Assembly (NCBI GenBank): GCA_903834675.1
Contig: CAILKC010000165.1
Span: 1 to 18,741 of the forward strand
Reading direction: 5' to 3'
Origin: an uncultured Victivallales bacterium
GTDB taxonomy: Bacteria > Verrucomicrobiota > Lentisphaeria > Oligosphaerales > JAFGRS01
DNA: 18,741 nt
Shown here piece after piece: positions 1 through 6,210 of this stretch; the stretch's first letter is position 1; each line of letters starts with the position of its first letter. Below the pieces are notes generated by a model that saw only the letters and a program-made list of their open reading frames with translations, did no database searches and was not told the DNA's origin. The translations under genes were made by a program, and so were the position numbers.

Positions 1-135
1 ATGGGAAGCGCCGGGTGTCCTACGAGGTTGCGGCAAGTCTCATACAAGGGTTCAGTTCAGCCCCCGGCTGCGGGCCGGAGCTACCGATATGCGAACTGCC
101 GATGCCGTGCCGGTGATTCTGCACTTCGTCATGGG

Positions 136-328
136 CCATTGGAGGTTCTTGCAGAACCCTCGTCTCACCAGCCTCTCGCCTGGAGTCGGCGGTCCGCACC
201 GGCATTGCCGGGGCTTCCGCCGTACATGGGGGTCTTGCAGACGGCGGGCACCGCGAACCCGCCCGGAACGGGCGATGGCATCGCGGGCTCCAGGGCCAGA
301 CGCGGGGTTCTGCAAGAGCCTCATTGGT
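136..328. repeat. Imperfect inverted repeat enclosing repeat copy 1
   Basis: The left arm (136-165) and right arm (298-328) are inverted copies of one another. Their core is GAGGYTCTTGCAGAACCC followed by CGTCT, with a few mismatches and a one- to two-base indel. The outer ends, near CCATT and ATTGG, also roughly match. The arms enclose the CTGGAG-bounded unit, so the whole could be a 190-bp MITE-like element or one long hairpin with a branched tip. The second copy of the inner unit does not carry these arms. Confidence 0.6.
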
Positions 329-358
329 CATTCGACCCTCTGCGGTTCTCGCAGAAGC
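144..358. repeat. Palindromic motif GGTTCTTGCAGAACC, repeated
   Basis: A near-perfect palindrome (GGTTCT-TGC-AGAACC) lies at 144-158. It recurs inverted at 306-320 as GGTTCTGCAAGAGCC and direct at 344-358 as GGTTCTCGCAGAAGC. A shortened form, GGTCTTGCAGAC, is at 231-242. Each can fold as a small hairpin. Four copies within 215 bases upstream of the aminotransferase operon could be operator sites, REP-like repeats or debris of the element. Confidence 0.55.
180..293 (+). repeat. Structured dispersed repeat, copy 1
   Basis: This 114-nt unit starts with CTGGAG and ends with CTCCAG, which pair as an outer stem. Inside are two nested hairpins. The first is CGGCGG...CCGCCG around CCGGC-ATT-GCCGG. 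The second is CCGCG...CGCGG around CGCCCG-GAA-CGGGCG. A second copy lies reversed at 9916-10012, where stems are kept and the loop triplets differ (ATT/TCT, GAA/CAA). Copy 1 has about 17 extra bases in the linker between the hairpins, containing TCTTGCAGA. It may be a MITE-like or REP-like element, or a structured RNA; sequence alone cannot decide. Confidence 0.75.
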
Positions 359-532
359 TGTCGGCCTGGCTTTTGCGGAGTTGGCAGGGTAGGTGCTAGG
401 GAAGGGGGAGCGCAGGAGCCGGGGGTCGGGGTTCATCCGAGACTCCGGCCTGGGGGCAGGACATAAAGGGATGAGGCTTTCAGGCGGTGACGAGCGCTGT
501 AGGTAGTAGAGGCTTCAACAAGGAGCGGACCG

Positions 533-1849
533 ATGCGCATGGACGAGAGCTGCGGGCAGAAGCTGGCGTTGCTGGGCGGGCCGAAGGCGGTCAGCGCGGA
601 TCCGGGCGACGTCTTTCGCTGGCCGATTGTGACGGCTGAAGACGAGGAGGCGGTGCTGGGGGTGCTGCGGCGCGGGGGGATGAGTGGCACCGAGGTGACC
701 AAGGAGTTCGAGCGGGAGTTTGCGGCTTGGATGGGCACGACGCACGCGCTGGGCTACCCCAACGGCACGGAGAGCTTGCGGGCGGCCATGTGGGCCTGCG
801 GGGTGGGGGCGGGGGACGAGATCATCTGTCCGAGTCTGACCTATTGGGCGAGCGCGGCGCCGGCGCTTTCGCTGGGAGCTGCGGTGAACTTTGCGGACGT
901 AGAGCCGCACTCGTTGTGCCTGGATCCGGCGGACGTTGAGCACCGGATTGGTCGGCGCACCAAGGCGATTGTGGTGGTCCACTACGCCGGCTATCCGGCC
1001 GACCTTGATCCCATCATGGAGATTGCCCGGCGGCGGGGCGTGAAGGTGATCGAGGATGTTTCGCATGCGCAGGGCAGCCTGTACAAGGGCCGCTTGTGCG
1101 GCACGATCGGCGACATCGGCGCGATGTCGTTGATGTCGGGCAAGAGTCTGGCCGTCGGCGAGGCCGGCATGATGGTGACGAACCAGCGGGAGTTGTACGA
1201 GCGCTGCATCGCCTACGGGCATTACGAGCGCACCGGGGCGCCGAGCACCTACAACCCGCCCGACCAGCAGATTACGGACGCCTCGCTGCGGCAGTTCTCC
1301 GGGGTGCCGCTGGGTGGCTTCAAACACCGCATGCACCAGCTTTCCTCGGCGATGGGACGGGTGCAGTTGCGGCACTATCCCGCCCGCATCGAGGAGATTC
1401 AGCGTGCCATGAACCGCTTCTGGGACCTGCTTGAGGGGGTTCCCGGGATCAAGGCGCACCGGCCGCCCAAGGGCTCCGGTTCCAGCATGGGTGGCTGGTA
1501 CTTCGCCCGGGGGCTGTACCGGGCCGCGGAGCTGGGCGGGCTGTCGTGCGCCAAGTACGCCGAGGCGGTCCGCGCCGAGGGCGTCGCGTTTGCCTCGCCG
1601 GGGGCCAACTACCCGCTGCACACGCATAACGCTTTCCACTACGCCGACCTGTTCGGCACGGGCAAGCCGACCGTGGTCTCCTGGACGGAGCGCGATGTGC
1701 GCCAGGGCCCGGGAACGTTGCCGGTGTCAGAGGGCTCGGCCCAGACCATCGTGGGCGTGCCGTGGTTCAAGCATGACCGCCCCGCCGTGATCGAGGACTA
1801 CGCGGCGGCCTATCGCAAGGTCGCCTTGCAGGCGTCAGCCCTGGTATGA
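533..1849 (+). CDS. DegT/DnrJ/EryC1/StrS-family PLP aminotransferase
   Basis: This 438-residue protein is a fold-type-I, PLP-dependent aminotransferase of the DegT/DnrJ/EryC1/StrS family. The family moves an amino group, usually from glutamate or glutamine, onto a keto-sugar or keto-cyclitol. The visible hallmarks are the N-terminal GGPKAV stretch, an NGTESL segment, the EDVSHAQGSLYKGR region with GTIGDIGAMS, and the Schiff-base lysine K204 in MSGKSLAVGEAGM. Length is typical or slightly long. The ATG follows AAGGAG (520-525) by seven bases, which fixes the start. The stop overlaps the next gene's ATG, and that gene is a sugar-type oxidoreductase, so the two probably act in sequence on one substrate: oxidation to a ketone, then amination. 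The exact sugar cannot be told. Long minus-strand frames here are shadows. Confidence 0.93.
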   Translation: MRMDESCGQKLALLGGPKAVSADPGDVFRWPIVTAEDEEAVLGVLRRGGMSGTEVTKEFEREFAAWMGTTHALGYPNGTESLRAAMWACGVGAGDEIICPSLTYWASAAPALSLGAAVNFADVEPHSLCLDPADVEHRIGRRTKAIVVVHYAGYPADLDPIMEIARRRGVKVIEDVSHAQGSLYKGRLCGTIGDIGAMSLMSGKSLAVGEAGMMVTNQRELYERCIAYGHYERTGAPSTYNPPDQQITDASLRQFSGVPLGGFKHRMHQLSSAMGRVQLRHYPARIEEIQRAMNRFWDLLEGVPGIKAHRPPKGSGSSMGGWYFARGLYRAAELGGLSCAKYAEAVRAEGVAFASPGANYPLHTHNAFHYADLFGTGKPTVVSWTERDVRQGPGTLPVSEGSAQTIVGVPWFKHDRPAVIEDYAAAYRKVALQASALV

Positions 1850-2931
1850 GAGCCGAGCGGAAGGCATCCATGATCGTGTCCGCCGGGCGGCCGGTGCGCT
1901 ATGGCATCATCGGCACCGGCATGATTGCCCGGGTGCATGCCCAGGCCATCCGGGCGGCCACGGATTCGGTGCTGGTCGCGGTCCATGACAGCGTCCCGGA
2001 ACGGGCGGCTGCCTTCGCCCGCGAGTTCCAGGTGCCCTGGGACGCCGACCTGGGGGCCTTCCTGGCTCGGTCGGACCTGGATGCGGTGACGCTGGCGACG
2101 CCGAGCGGGGCGCGGGCCGACGTCGCGGTGCCCGCGGCGTTGGCTGGGAAGCACCTGCTCTGCGAGAAGCCGTTGGAGGTGACTCTGGAGCGGGTGGATC
2201 GGATCATCCAGGCCTGCGAGCGCGGCGGGGTTCTCCTGGCCTGTGTCTTCCAGGCCCGCACGGTGGGCGCGGTCAAGCGTTTGCGGCAGGCCCTCGATGA
2301 AGATCGGCTCGGCCGATTGCTGCTGGCCAATGTGCAGGTGCCGTGGTATCGGACGCAGGAGTACTACGACAGCTCGCCCTGGCGCGGCACCTGGGAACTC
2401 GACGGCGGCGGCGCGCTCATGAATCAGAGCATTCACATCGTCGACTTACTGCTCCATTTTCTGGGCGCGCCCGAGTCGGTCATGGCCTATGCTGACACCC
2501 TGGCCCACGAGCGCATCGAGGTTGAGGACACGGCGGTGGCGGCCGTGCGTTTCCGGAATGGGGCCTTGGCGACGATTGCGGTTACGACCGGGGTTGCGCC
2601 TGGTTTTCCGCGTCGGCTCGAGCTCTGCGGCTCGAAGGGCTCCGTGGTGCTTCTCGACGAGCGCCTGGAACGCTGGTGCATACCCGAGAGCGAAACGCAC
2701 TACATGACGGCGGCGGCGGAGATGTCCGAACGACACGGCAACCTCAGCGGCGCCGCCGACCCGGCGGCCATCTCGGCGGACGGTCACCGGGAGCAGGTCG
2801 AGGACCTCACCCGGGCCATCCTTACGGGCGGCGCCCCCATGGTGTGTGGTCGTGAGGCCCGCCGGGCGGTGGAACTGATTCTGGGCATCTACGAATCCGC
2901 CCGTACGGGCAGGTTGTTCCGCTTCACCTGA
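1846..2931 (+). CDS. Gfo/Idh/MocA-family oxidoreductase
   Basis: This 361-residue protein is a two-domain NAD(P)-dependent dehydrogenase of the glucose-fructose oxidoreductase / inositol dehydrogenase family. The N-terminal Rossmann fold shows GIIGTGMIARVHAQAI, and the CEKPLEV motif carries the family EKP triad (E107-K108-P109). The catalytic-domain motif GGGALMNQSIHIVD ends in H197 and D200, the usual catalytic region. Its ATG overlaps the upstream TGA (ATGA), which implies translational coupling. A second in-frame ATG at 1870, behind a GGAAGG-like sequence, is an alternative start that would drop eight residues before the fold. Paired with the aminotransferase it probably oxidises a sugar or cyclitol hydroxyl; substrate unknown. 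The glutaredoxin ribosome-binding site overlaps its stop codon. Confidence 0.93.
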   Translation: MRAERKASMIVSAGRPVRYGIIGTGMIARVHAQAIRAATDSVLVAVHDSVPERAAAFAREFQVPWDADLGAFLARSDLDAVTLATPSGARADVAVPAALAGKHLLCEKPLEVTLERVDRIIQACERGGVLLACVFQARTVGAVKRLRQALDEDRLGRLLLANVQVPWYRTQEYYDSSPWRGTWELDGGGALMNQSIHIVDLLLHFLGAPESVMAYADTLAHERIEVEDTAVAAVRFRNGALATIAVTTGVAPGFPRRLELCGSKGSVVLLDERLERWCIPESETHYMTAAAEMSERHGNLSGAADPAAISADGHREQVEDLTRAILTGGAPMVCGREARRAVELILGIYESARTGRLFRFT

Positions 2932-2943
2932 GGAAGAAAACCC

Positions 2944-3249
2944 ATGACCTGGCAGGACCTCGGTCGGCAGCAGCTTCTGGTCTACACGACGGCATGGTGC
3001 CCTGACTGCCATCGCCTCAAGCGCATCCTGGCGGATCATCAGGTGGCTTTCACCGAGGTCGATATCGAGGTCGACCCCGCGGCCGCGGTGCGGCTGCAGC
3101 AGCAAACTCGCCGCAGCGCGATTCCCTTTGTGCAGATCAACGGCGGCCCGATGGTTCGAGGCTGGCACGAGGCGGTGCCCGGACGTTTTTCCGACGCCAT
3201 TTTTCTCGCTGAAGTCGCCGCGGTTCTGGATACGGTTGGAAACGCGTGA
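2944..3249 (+). CDS. Glutaredoxin-family thiol-disulfide oxidoreductase (CPDC)
   Basis: This 101-residue single-domain protein has the thioredoxin fold of small glutaredoxins. The strand LLVYTTAWCPDC leads into the active site C19-P20-D21-C22, and the conserved cis-proline is P61 in IPFVQING. There is no signal peptide, so it acts in the cytoplasm, reducing disulfides or mixed disulfides. The CPDC centre differs from the classical CPYC and is common in NrdH- and mycoredoxin-like proteins. The GAGGAAG ribosome-binding site (2930-2936) overlaps the stop of the oxidoreductase gene, and the gap is only 12 bases, so it is the third gene of that operon. Whether its partner is the pathway upstream or a general target cannot be seen. 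Confidence 0.9.
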   Translation: MTWQDLGRQQLLVYTTAWCPDCHRLKRILADHQVAFTEVDIEVDPAAAVRLQQQTRRSAIPFVQINGGPMVRGWHEAVPGRFSDAIFLAEVAAVLDTVGNA

Positions 3250-3278
3250 AGGTGCGGTATCTTTGCGCACGCCCCGCG

Positions 3279-3300
3279 CTGGCCTTGCTAAAGCGGCCAG
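3279..3300 (+). terminator. Possible terminator hairpin after the glutaredoxin gene
   Basis: CTGGCC (3279-3284) pairs with GGCCAG (3295-3300) across a ten-base loop, and flanking GCCC and GGGC could extend the stem with a bulge. It lies 30 bases after the stop codon, a usual terminator position, but no T-run follows. It may work Rho-dependently or only protect the mRNA end. Confidence 0.35.
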
Positions 3301-3482
3301 GGGCGGACGGTATGAGGCGGCAGATCAGTGCCGCGTTCTCGGCGCCGGGTTTCCGGCCGAAGGTGCGGCGCCGCCGGTAGAGTTTAGCGGAACCCCATGG
3401 CTCCGTGTGGGTCTGATGCAGCGACCGCCCCTTCGCGTGCGGAAATAGGGTGGCCGCGGTTCTGCTTGCGTCGGATCGAAGC

Positions 3483-3498
3483 GCCTGCTTCGGCAGGC
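3483..3498 (+). other. Stable UUCG-tetraloop hairpin
   Basis: GCCTGC-TTCG-GCAGGC is a perfect six-pair stem closed by a C(UUCG)G tetraloop, one of the most stable small RNA hairpins. It lies about 95 bases upstream of the charged repeat-protein gene, inside the probable leader, and touches the fragment of the dispersed repeat. Confidence 0.6.
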
Positions 3499-3514
3499 CG
3501 GTGCGGACGGCGGG
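3491..3514 (-). repeat. Fragment of the dispersed repeat
   Basis: On the minus strand this fragment contains GTCCGCACCGGC (3497-3508), a 12-mer found exactly in both full copies of the dispersed repeat, with CGG and TGCCG neighbours that also match apart from one- or two-base differences. The rest of the unit is not recognisable here. It is either a decayed third copy or a shared hairpin arm. Confidence 0.45.
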
Positions 3515-3592
3515 ACGTGACGGTCAGGAGACGGGGTGAGTTAGCGGCTCCCTGGGTTCGGGTGGGTCGATGTACAGAGGAGGCATCTGGGA

Positions 3593-4255
3593 ATGCAGCG
3601 CAAGGCCAAGGACAGCGAGACGTTGAAGGACAGCGAGAAGCCGAAGAGCAGCGCCAAAGCTGCGGCCGCCGAGAAGCCGAAGAGCAGCGCCAAAGCCGCG
3701 GCCGCCGAGAAGCCGAAGAGCAGCGCCAAAGCCGCGGCCGCCGAGAAGCCGAAGAGCAGTGCCAAAGCCGCGGCCGCCGAGAAGCCGAAAAGCAGCGTCA
3801 GCGCCCCCGGCGCCGAGAAAACGGCGGACAGCGAAAAGTCCGGGGACCTGATCACGGTGCGGGGTGTGGTGGCGCCTTCGGAATGGGACATGCGCGACGA
3901 GGTCACGGCGGTCACCATCTATGCGCAGGACGAGGCCGAGTATCTGGTCAACGCCCGCTCGATGGTGAAGCGCCTGACGAAGCTCATGGATGAAGAGATT
4001 GAGGCGCACGGGATGCTCGGCGTGGACGAGTATGGCAACGAGGTGTTTGTGGTGGCGGATTTCGCCCCGATCGATGTCGAGACGGATGAGGATGGCGGCG
4101 GCGAATGGGATGACGAAGAGGACGTGATTGCGGAAGACGACGCAGAGCTGGATGAAGAGGTCGCTGGGGAGGATGGCGAGGAGTGGAGTGAGGACGGAGG
4201 GCGGCGGCGCCGAGCTGCCCCAGGCGGCTGGAAGCGGCGTGAGAAAAAAATCTGA
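3593..4255 (+). CDS. Charge-segregated protein with H1-like lysine/alanine repeats
   Basis: I do not recognise a named family. The 220 residues fall in three parts. Residues 1-75 are basic and carry four tandem copies of EKPKSSAKAAAA plus a partial fifth, reminiscent of histone-H1 tails and of bacterial H1-like proteins. Residues 85-152 form a compact domain (LITVRGVVAPSEWD, then VTIYAQDEAEYLV, then EAHGMLGVDEYGNEVFVVADF) that looks like a small beta-barrel; I recall similar short domains in unnamed bacterial proteins. The rest is strongly acidic (runs of D and E) and ends in the basic tail GRRRRAAPGGWKRREKKI. No signal peptide or membrane segment is seen. The start is set by GAGGAGG nine bases upstream. 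It lies 32 bases before speA and is probably co-transcribed. A nucleic-acid or chromatin-like role is only inference. Confidence 0.82.
   Translation: MQRKAKDSETLKDSEKPKSSAKAAAAEKPKSSAKAAAAEKPKSSAKAAAAEKPKSSAKAAAAEKPKSSVSAPGAEKTADSEKSGDLITVRGVVAPSEWDMRDEVTAVTIYAQDEAEYLVNARSMVKRLTKLMDEEIEAHGMLGVDEYGNEVFVVADFAPIDVETDEDGGGEWDDEEDVIAEDDAELDEEVAGEDGEEWSEDGGRRRRAAPGGWKRREKKI
3635..3796 (+). repeat. 36-bp in-frame tandem repeat, 4.5 units
   Basis: Units begin at 3635, 3671, 3707, 3743 and 3779 (the last is partial). Units 2 and 3 are identical. Unit 1 and unit 4 each differ from them by one synonymous base (GCT for GCC, AGT for AGC). The near-identity at DNA level means recent expansion or ongoing homogenisation, and unit number probably varies between strains. 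Confidence 0.92.
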
Positions 4256-4287
4256 GTCACGCCGCATCAGGGAGCGCTAGAACGCAC

Positions 4288-6210
4288 GTGCCAACCAAGA
4301 CGTCCTCCATCGAGCGTTGGACCAGCGAGCGCTCCGCCGATCTCTATGGCATCCGGGAGTGGGGAGCCGGCTACTTCGCGGTCAACGACGAGGGGGAGGT
4401 AGTCGTCACTCTCCAGGGTGAGGAGGGCTCCTGCACGATCAGCCTCATGGGCGTGGCGGCGGGCTTGAAGGCACGCGGCCTGGGGTTGCCGTTGCTGCTC
4501 CGTTTCGGAGATATCCTCGATTCACGTATCGCTATGCTGAACAACGAGTTCAAGAGCGCCATGAAAGAGGCTGGTTACAAGGGCGAGTACCGGGGCGTCT
4601 ACCCCATCAAAGTCAACCAGCAGCAGCAGGTGATCGAGGAGATCACGCACTTTGGCAAGCGTTACCACCATGGGCTGGAAGCGGGCAGCAAGGCGGAGTT
4701 GATTGCCGCCCTGGCCTACCTGGACGATGCTCAGGCCTATCTGGTGTGCAATGGTTACAAGGACGAAGAGTTCATCGATCTTGCCTTGTTCGGTCAGAAG
4801 ATGGGCATCAACACGGTGCTGGTGCTGGAGATGCCCAGCGAGCTGCCGCTGATCCTGCGCCGCGCTCAGATCCTGGGGGTACGCCCCTGCATTGGGGTAC
4901 GCATGAAGCCGAGCACCCGCGCCAGCGGGCACTGGAATGACTCCGGTGGGGATCGCAGTGTGTTCGGCCTGAATGCGGCACAGGTCATCGAGGTGGTGGA
5001 CCAACTGCGGCAGGCCGAAATGCTGGACTGCCTGCAGTTGCTGCACTACCACCTCGGTTCGCAGTTGCCCAACATCCGCGACATCCGCCGTGGGGTGGCC
5101 GAAGCCTGTCGCGTCTACACGGGACTGGTGCAGGAGGGCGCGCCCATGGGCCTGCTGGACGTGGGCGGGGGGCTGGCGGTGGACTATGACGGCTCGCACA
5201 CCAATTTCGGCAGCAGTCGCAACTACACCATCAGCGAGTACTGCTCCGATCTGGTCGAGGTCGTGATGACGGTCTGTGATGAGGCCGGGGTGCCGCACCC
5301 GACGCTGATCAGCGAGTCCGGGCGGGCCCTGGTGGCCTATTACTCGGTGCTGCTATTCAACATCTTGGATACCAATCAGTTCGCTCTTGATATGGCGTCC
5401 GTCAAAGCCGATCGCGAGAGCCATGAACTAGTGCAGAACATGCTTCAGGTGCGGGACGATCTGACCGTGAAGAATGCCCAGGAGTGCCTGCACGACCTGC
5501 TCTACTACCGGGACGAGGTGCGGGCACGCTTCGAGCACGGTGGCATCTCCCTGCGCCAGCGGGCGGTGGCCGAGCAGATCTTCTGGACGGTGTTGTCGGA
5601 GATTGGCGAGACGGTTCCCAACCGCCGCTATGTACCCGAGGAGCTGACCGGACTAGCGGACGCCCTGACCGACATCTATTACGCCAACTTCAGTGTGTTC
5701 CAGAGTCTGCCCGACGCCTGGGCTATCGACCAGTTGTTCCCGATCATGCCGATTCACCGTCTCGGCGAACGGCCGACGCGACAGGCCATCCTCTCGGACA
5801 TCACCTGCGACTGCGATGGGAAGATTGACCGTTTCATCGATCTGCACGACGTCAAGGGTAGCCTGCCGCTGCACGCGCTGAAGCCGGGGGACGACTACAT
5901 TCTGGGCGCCTTCCTGGTGGGCGCTTACCAGGAGACGCTGGGGGACCTGCATAACCTGCTGGGCGATACCAACGTGATTACGGTGCGCTGCATTGGTGAT
6001 GGCGAGGTCGAGTACACCCGCGAGATTGAGGGCGACAGCGTGGCCGATGTGCTGGCCTATGTGGAATATGATCCGAAGGTGATGGCGGACTTGGTGCGCC
6101 AGAAGGCCGAACGGGCGGTTCGTTCAGGATTGATCTCCCCGCGGGACCGGCGGGAAATCCTGGACGCCTACCAGAATGGCCTGCGCGGCTACACCTACTA
6201 CGAGCCGTAA
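4288..6210 (+). CDS. speA: Biosynthetic arginine decarboxylase
   Basis: This 640-residue enzyme is the PLP-dependent, fold-type-III biosynthetic arginine decarboxylase, which converts arginine to agmatine for putrescine and spermidine. It aligns along its whole length with E. coli SpeA. Shared signatures are VYPIKVNQ with the PLP lysine K108, GLEAGSKAEL, VCNGYKD, LLHYHLGSQ, DVGGGLAVDYDG, SESGRALVA, NFSVFQSLPDAW and DITCDCDGKID, where C507 matches the active-site cysteine, and the C-terminal GLRGYTYYEP. The N-terminus is a little shorter than in E. coli. The start is GTG, behind AGGGAG (4269-4274) at a long 13-base spacing; no ATG is near, so translation may be weak or coupled to the gene before. 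The stop TAA shares its last A with the ATG of the RNase gene. Confidence 0.97.
   Translation: MPTKTSSIERWTSERSADLYGIREWGAGYFAVNDEGEVVVTLQGEEGSCTISLMGVAAGLKARGLGLPLLLRFGDILDSRIAMLNNEFKSAMKEAGYKGEYRGVYPIKVNQQQQVIEEITHFGKRYHHGLEAGSKAELIAALAYLDDAQAYLVCNGYKDEEFIDLALFGQKMGINTVLVLEMPSELPLILRRAQILGVRPCIGVRMKPSTRASGHWNDSGGDRSVFGLNAAQVIEVVDQLRQAEMLDCLQLLHYHLGSQLPNIRDIRRGVAEACRVYTGLVQEGAPMGLLDVGGGLAVDYDGSHTNFGSSRNYTISEYCSDLVEVVMTVCDEAGVPHPTLISESGRALVAYYSVLLFNILDTNQFALDMASVKADRESHELVQNMLQVRDDLTVKNAQECLHDLLYYRDEVRARFEHGGISLRQRAVAEQIFWTVLSEIGETVPNRRYVPEELTGLADALTDIYYANFSVFQSLPDAWAIDQLFPIMPIHRLGERPTRQAILSDITCDCDGKIDRFIDLHDVKGSLPLHALKPGDDYILGAFLVGAYQETLGDLHNLLGDTNVITVRCIGDGEVEYTREIEGDSVADVLAYVEYDPKVMADLVRQKAERAVRSGLISPRDRREILDAYQNGLRGYTYYEP

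Larger units (their letters stand above)
1..532. other. Non-coding left edge, repeat-rich
   Basis: No convincing protein gene lies here. The overlapping short open frames on both strands have arginine- and proline-rich, low-complexity translations and no motif or ribosome-binding site. The stretch holds a structured repeat (180-293), a surrounding inverted repeat (136-328) and several copies of a short palindrome (144-358). The last 40 bases are the leader of the aminotransferase gene. No clear sigma-70 promoter was found; CATAAA at 462-467 is a weak -10 candidate with no partner at the right distance. Confidence 0.6.
3250..3592. other. Intergenic gap with hairpins
   Basis: This 343-nt gap carries no believable gene; its open frames are arginine-rich and one runs out of frame through the next gene. 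Near the left end is a CTGGCC...GGCCAG hairpin, further on a UUCG hairpin and a repeat fragment. The last bases hold GAGGAGG (3577-3583), the ribosome-binding site of the next gene. A promoter for the following operon is expected here but none stands out. Confidence 0.55.

Noticed and set aside
1..436. Short open frames on both strands at the left edge
   Set aside because: They are overlapping, Arg/Pro-rich, without start signals, and explained by repeats in GC-rich DNA.
462..467. CATAAA as a -10 for the aminotransferase operon
   Set aside because: No acceptable -35 lies 16-18 bases upstream.
3635..3796. Possible CRISPR array, since units are 36 bp
   Set aside because: The units are contiguous with no spacers and are in frame within a coding gene.
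3397..3993. 198-residue plus-strand frame with QRQSRGRREAEE repeats
   Set aside because: The repeat is only the 36-bp tandem array read in another frame; the frame at 3593 has the ribosome-binding site and a folded domain.
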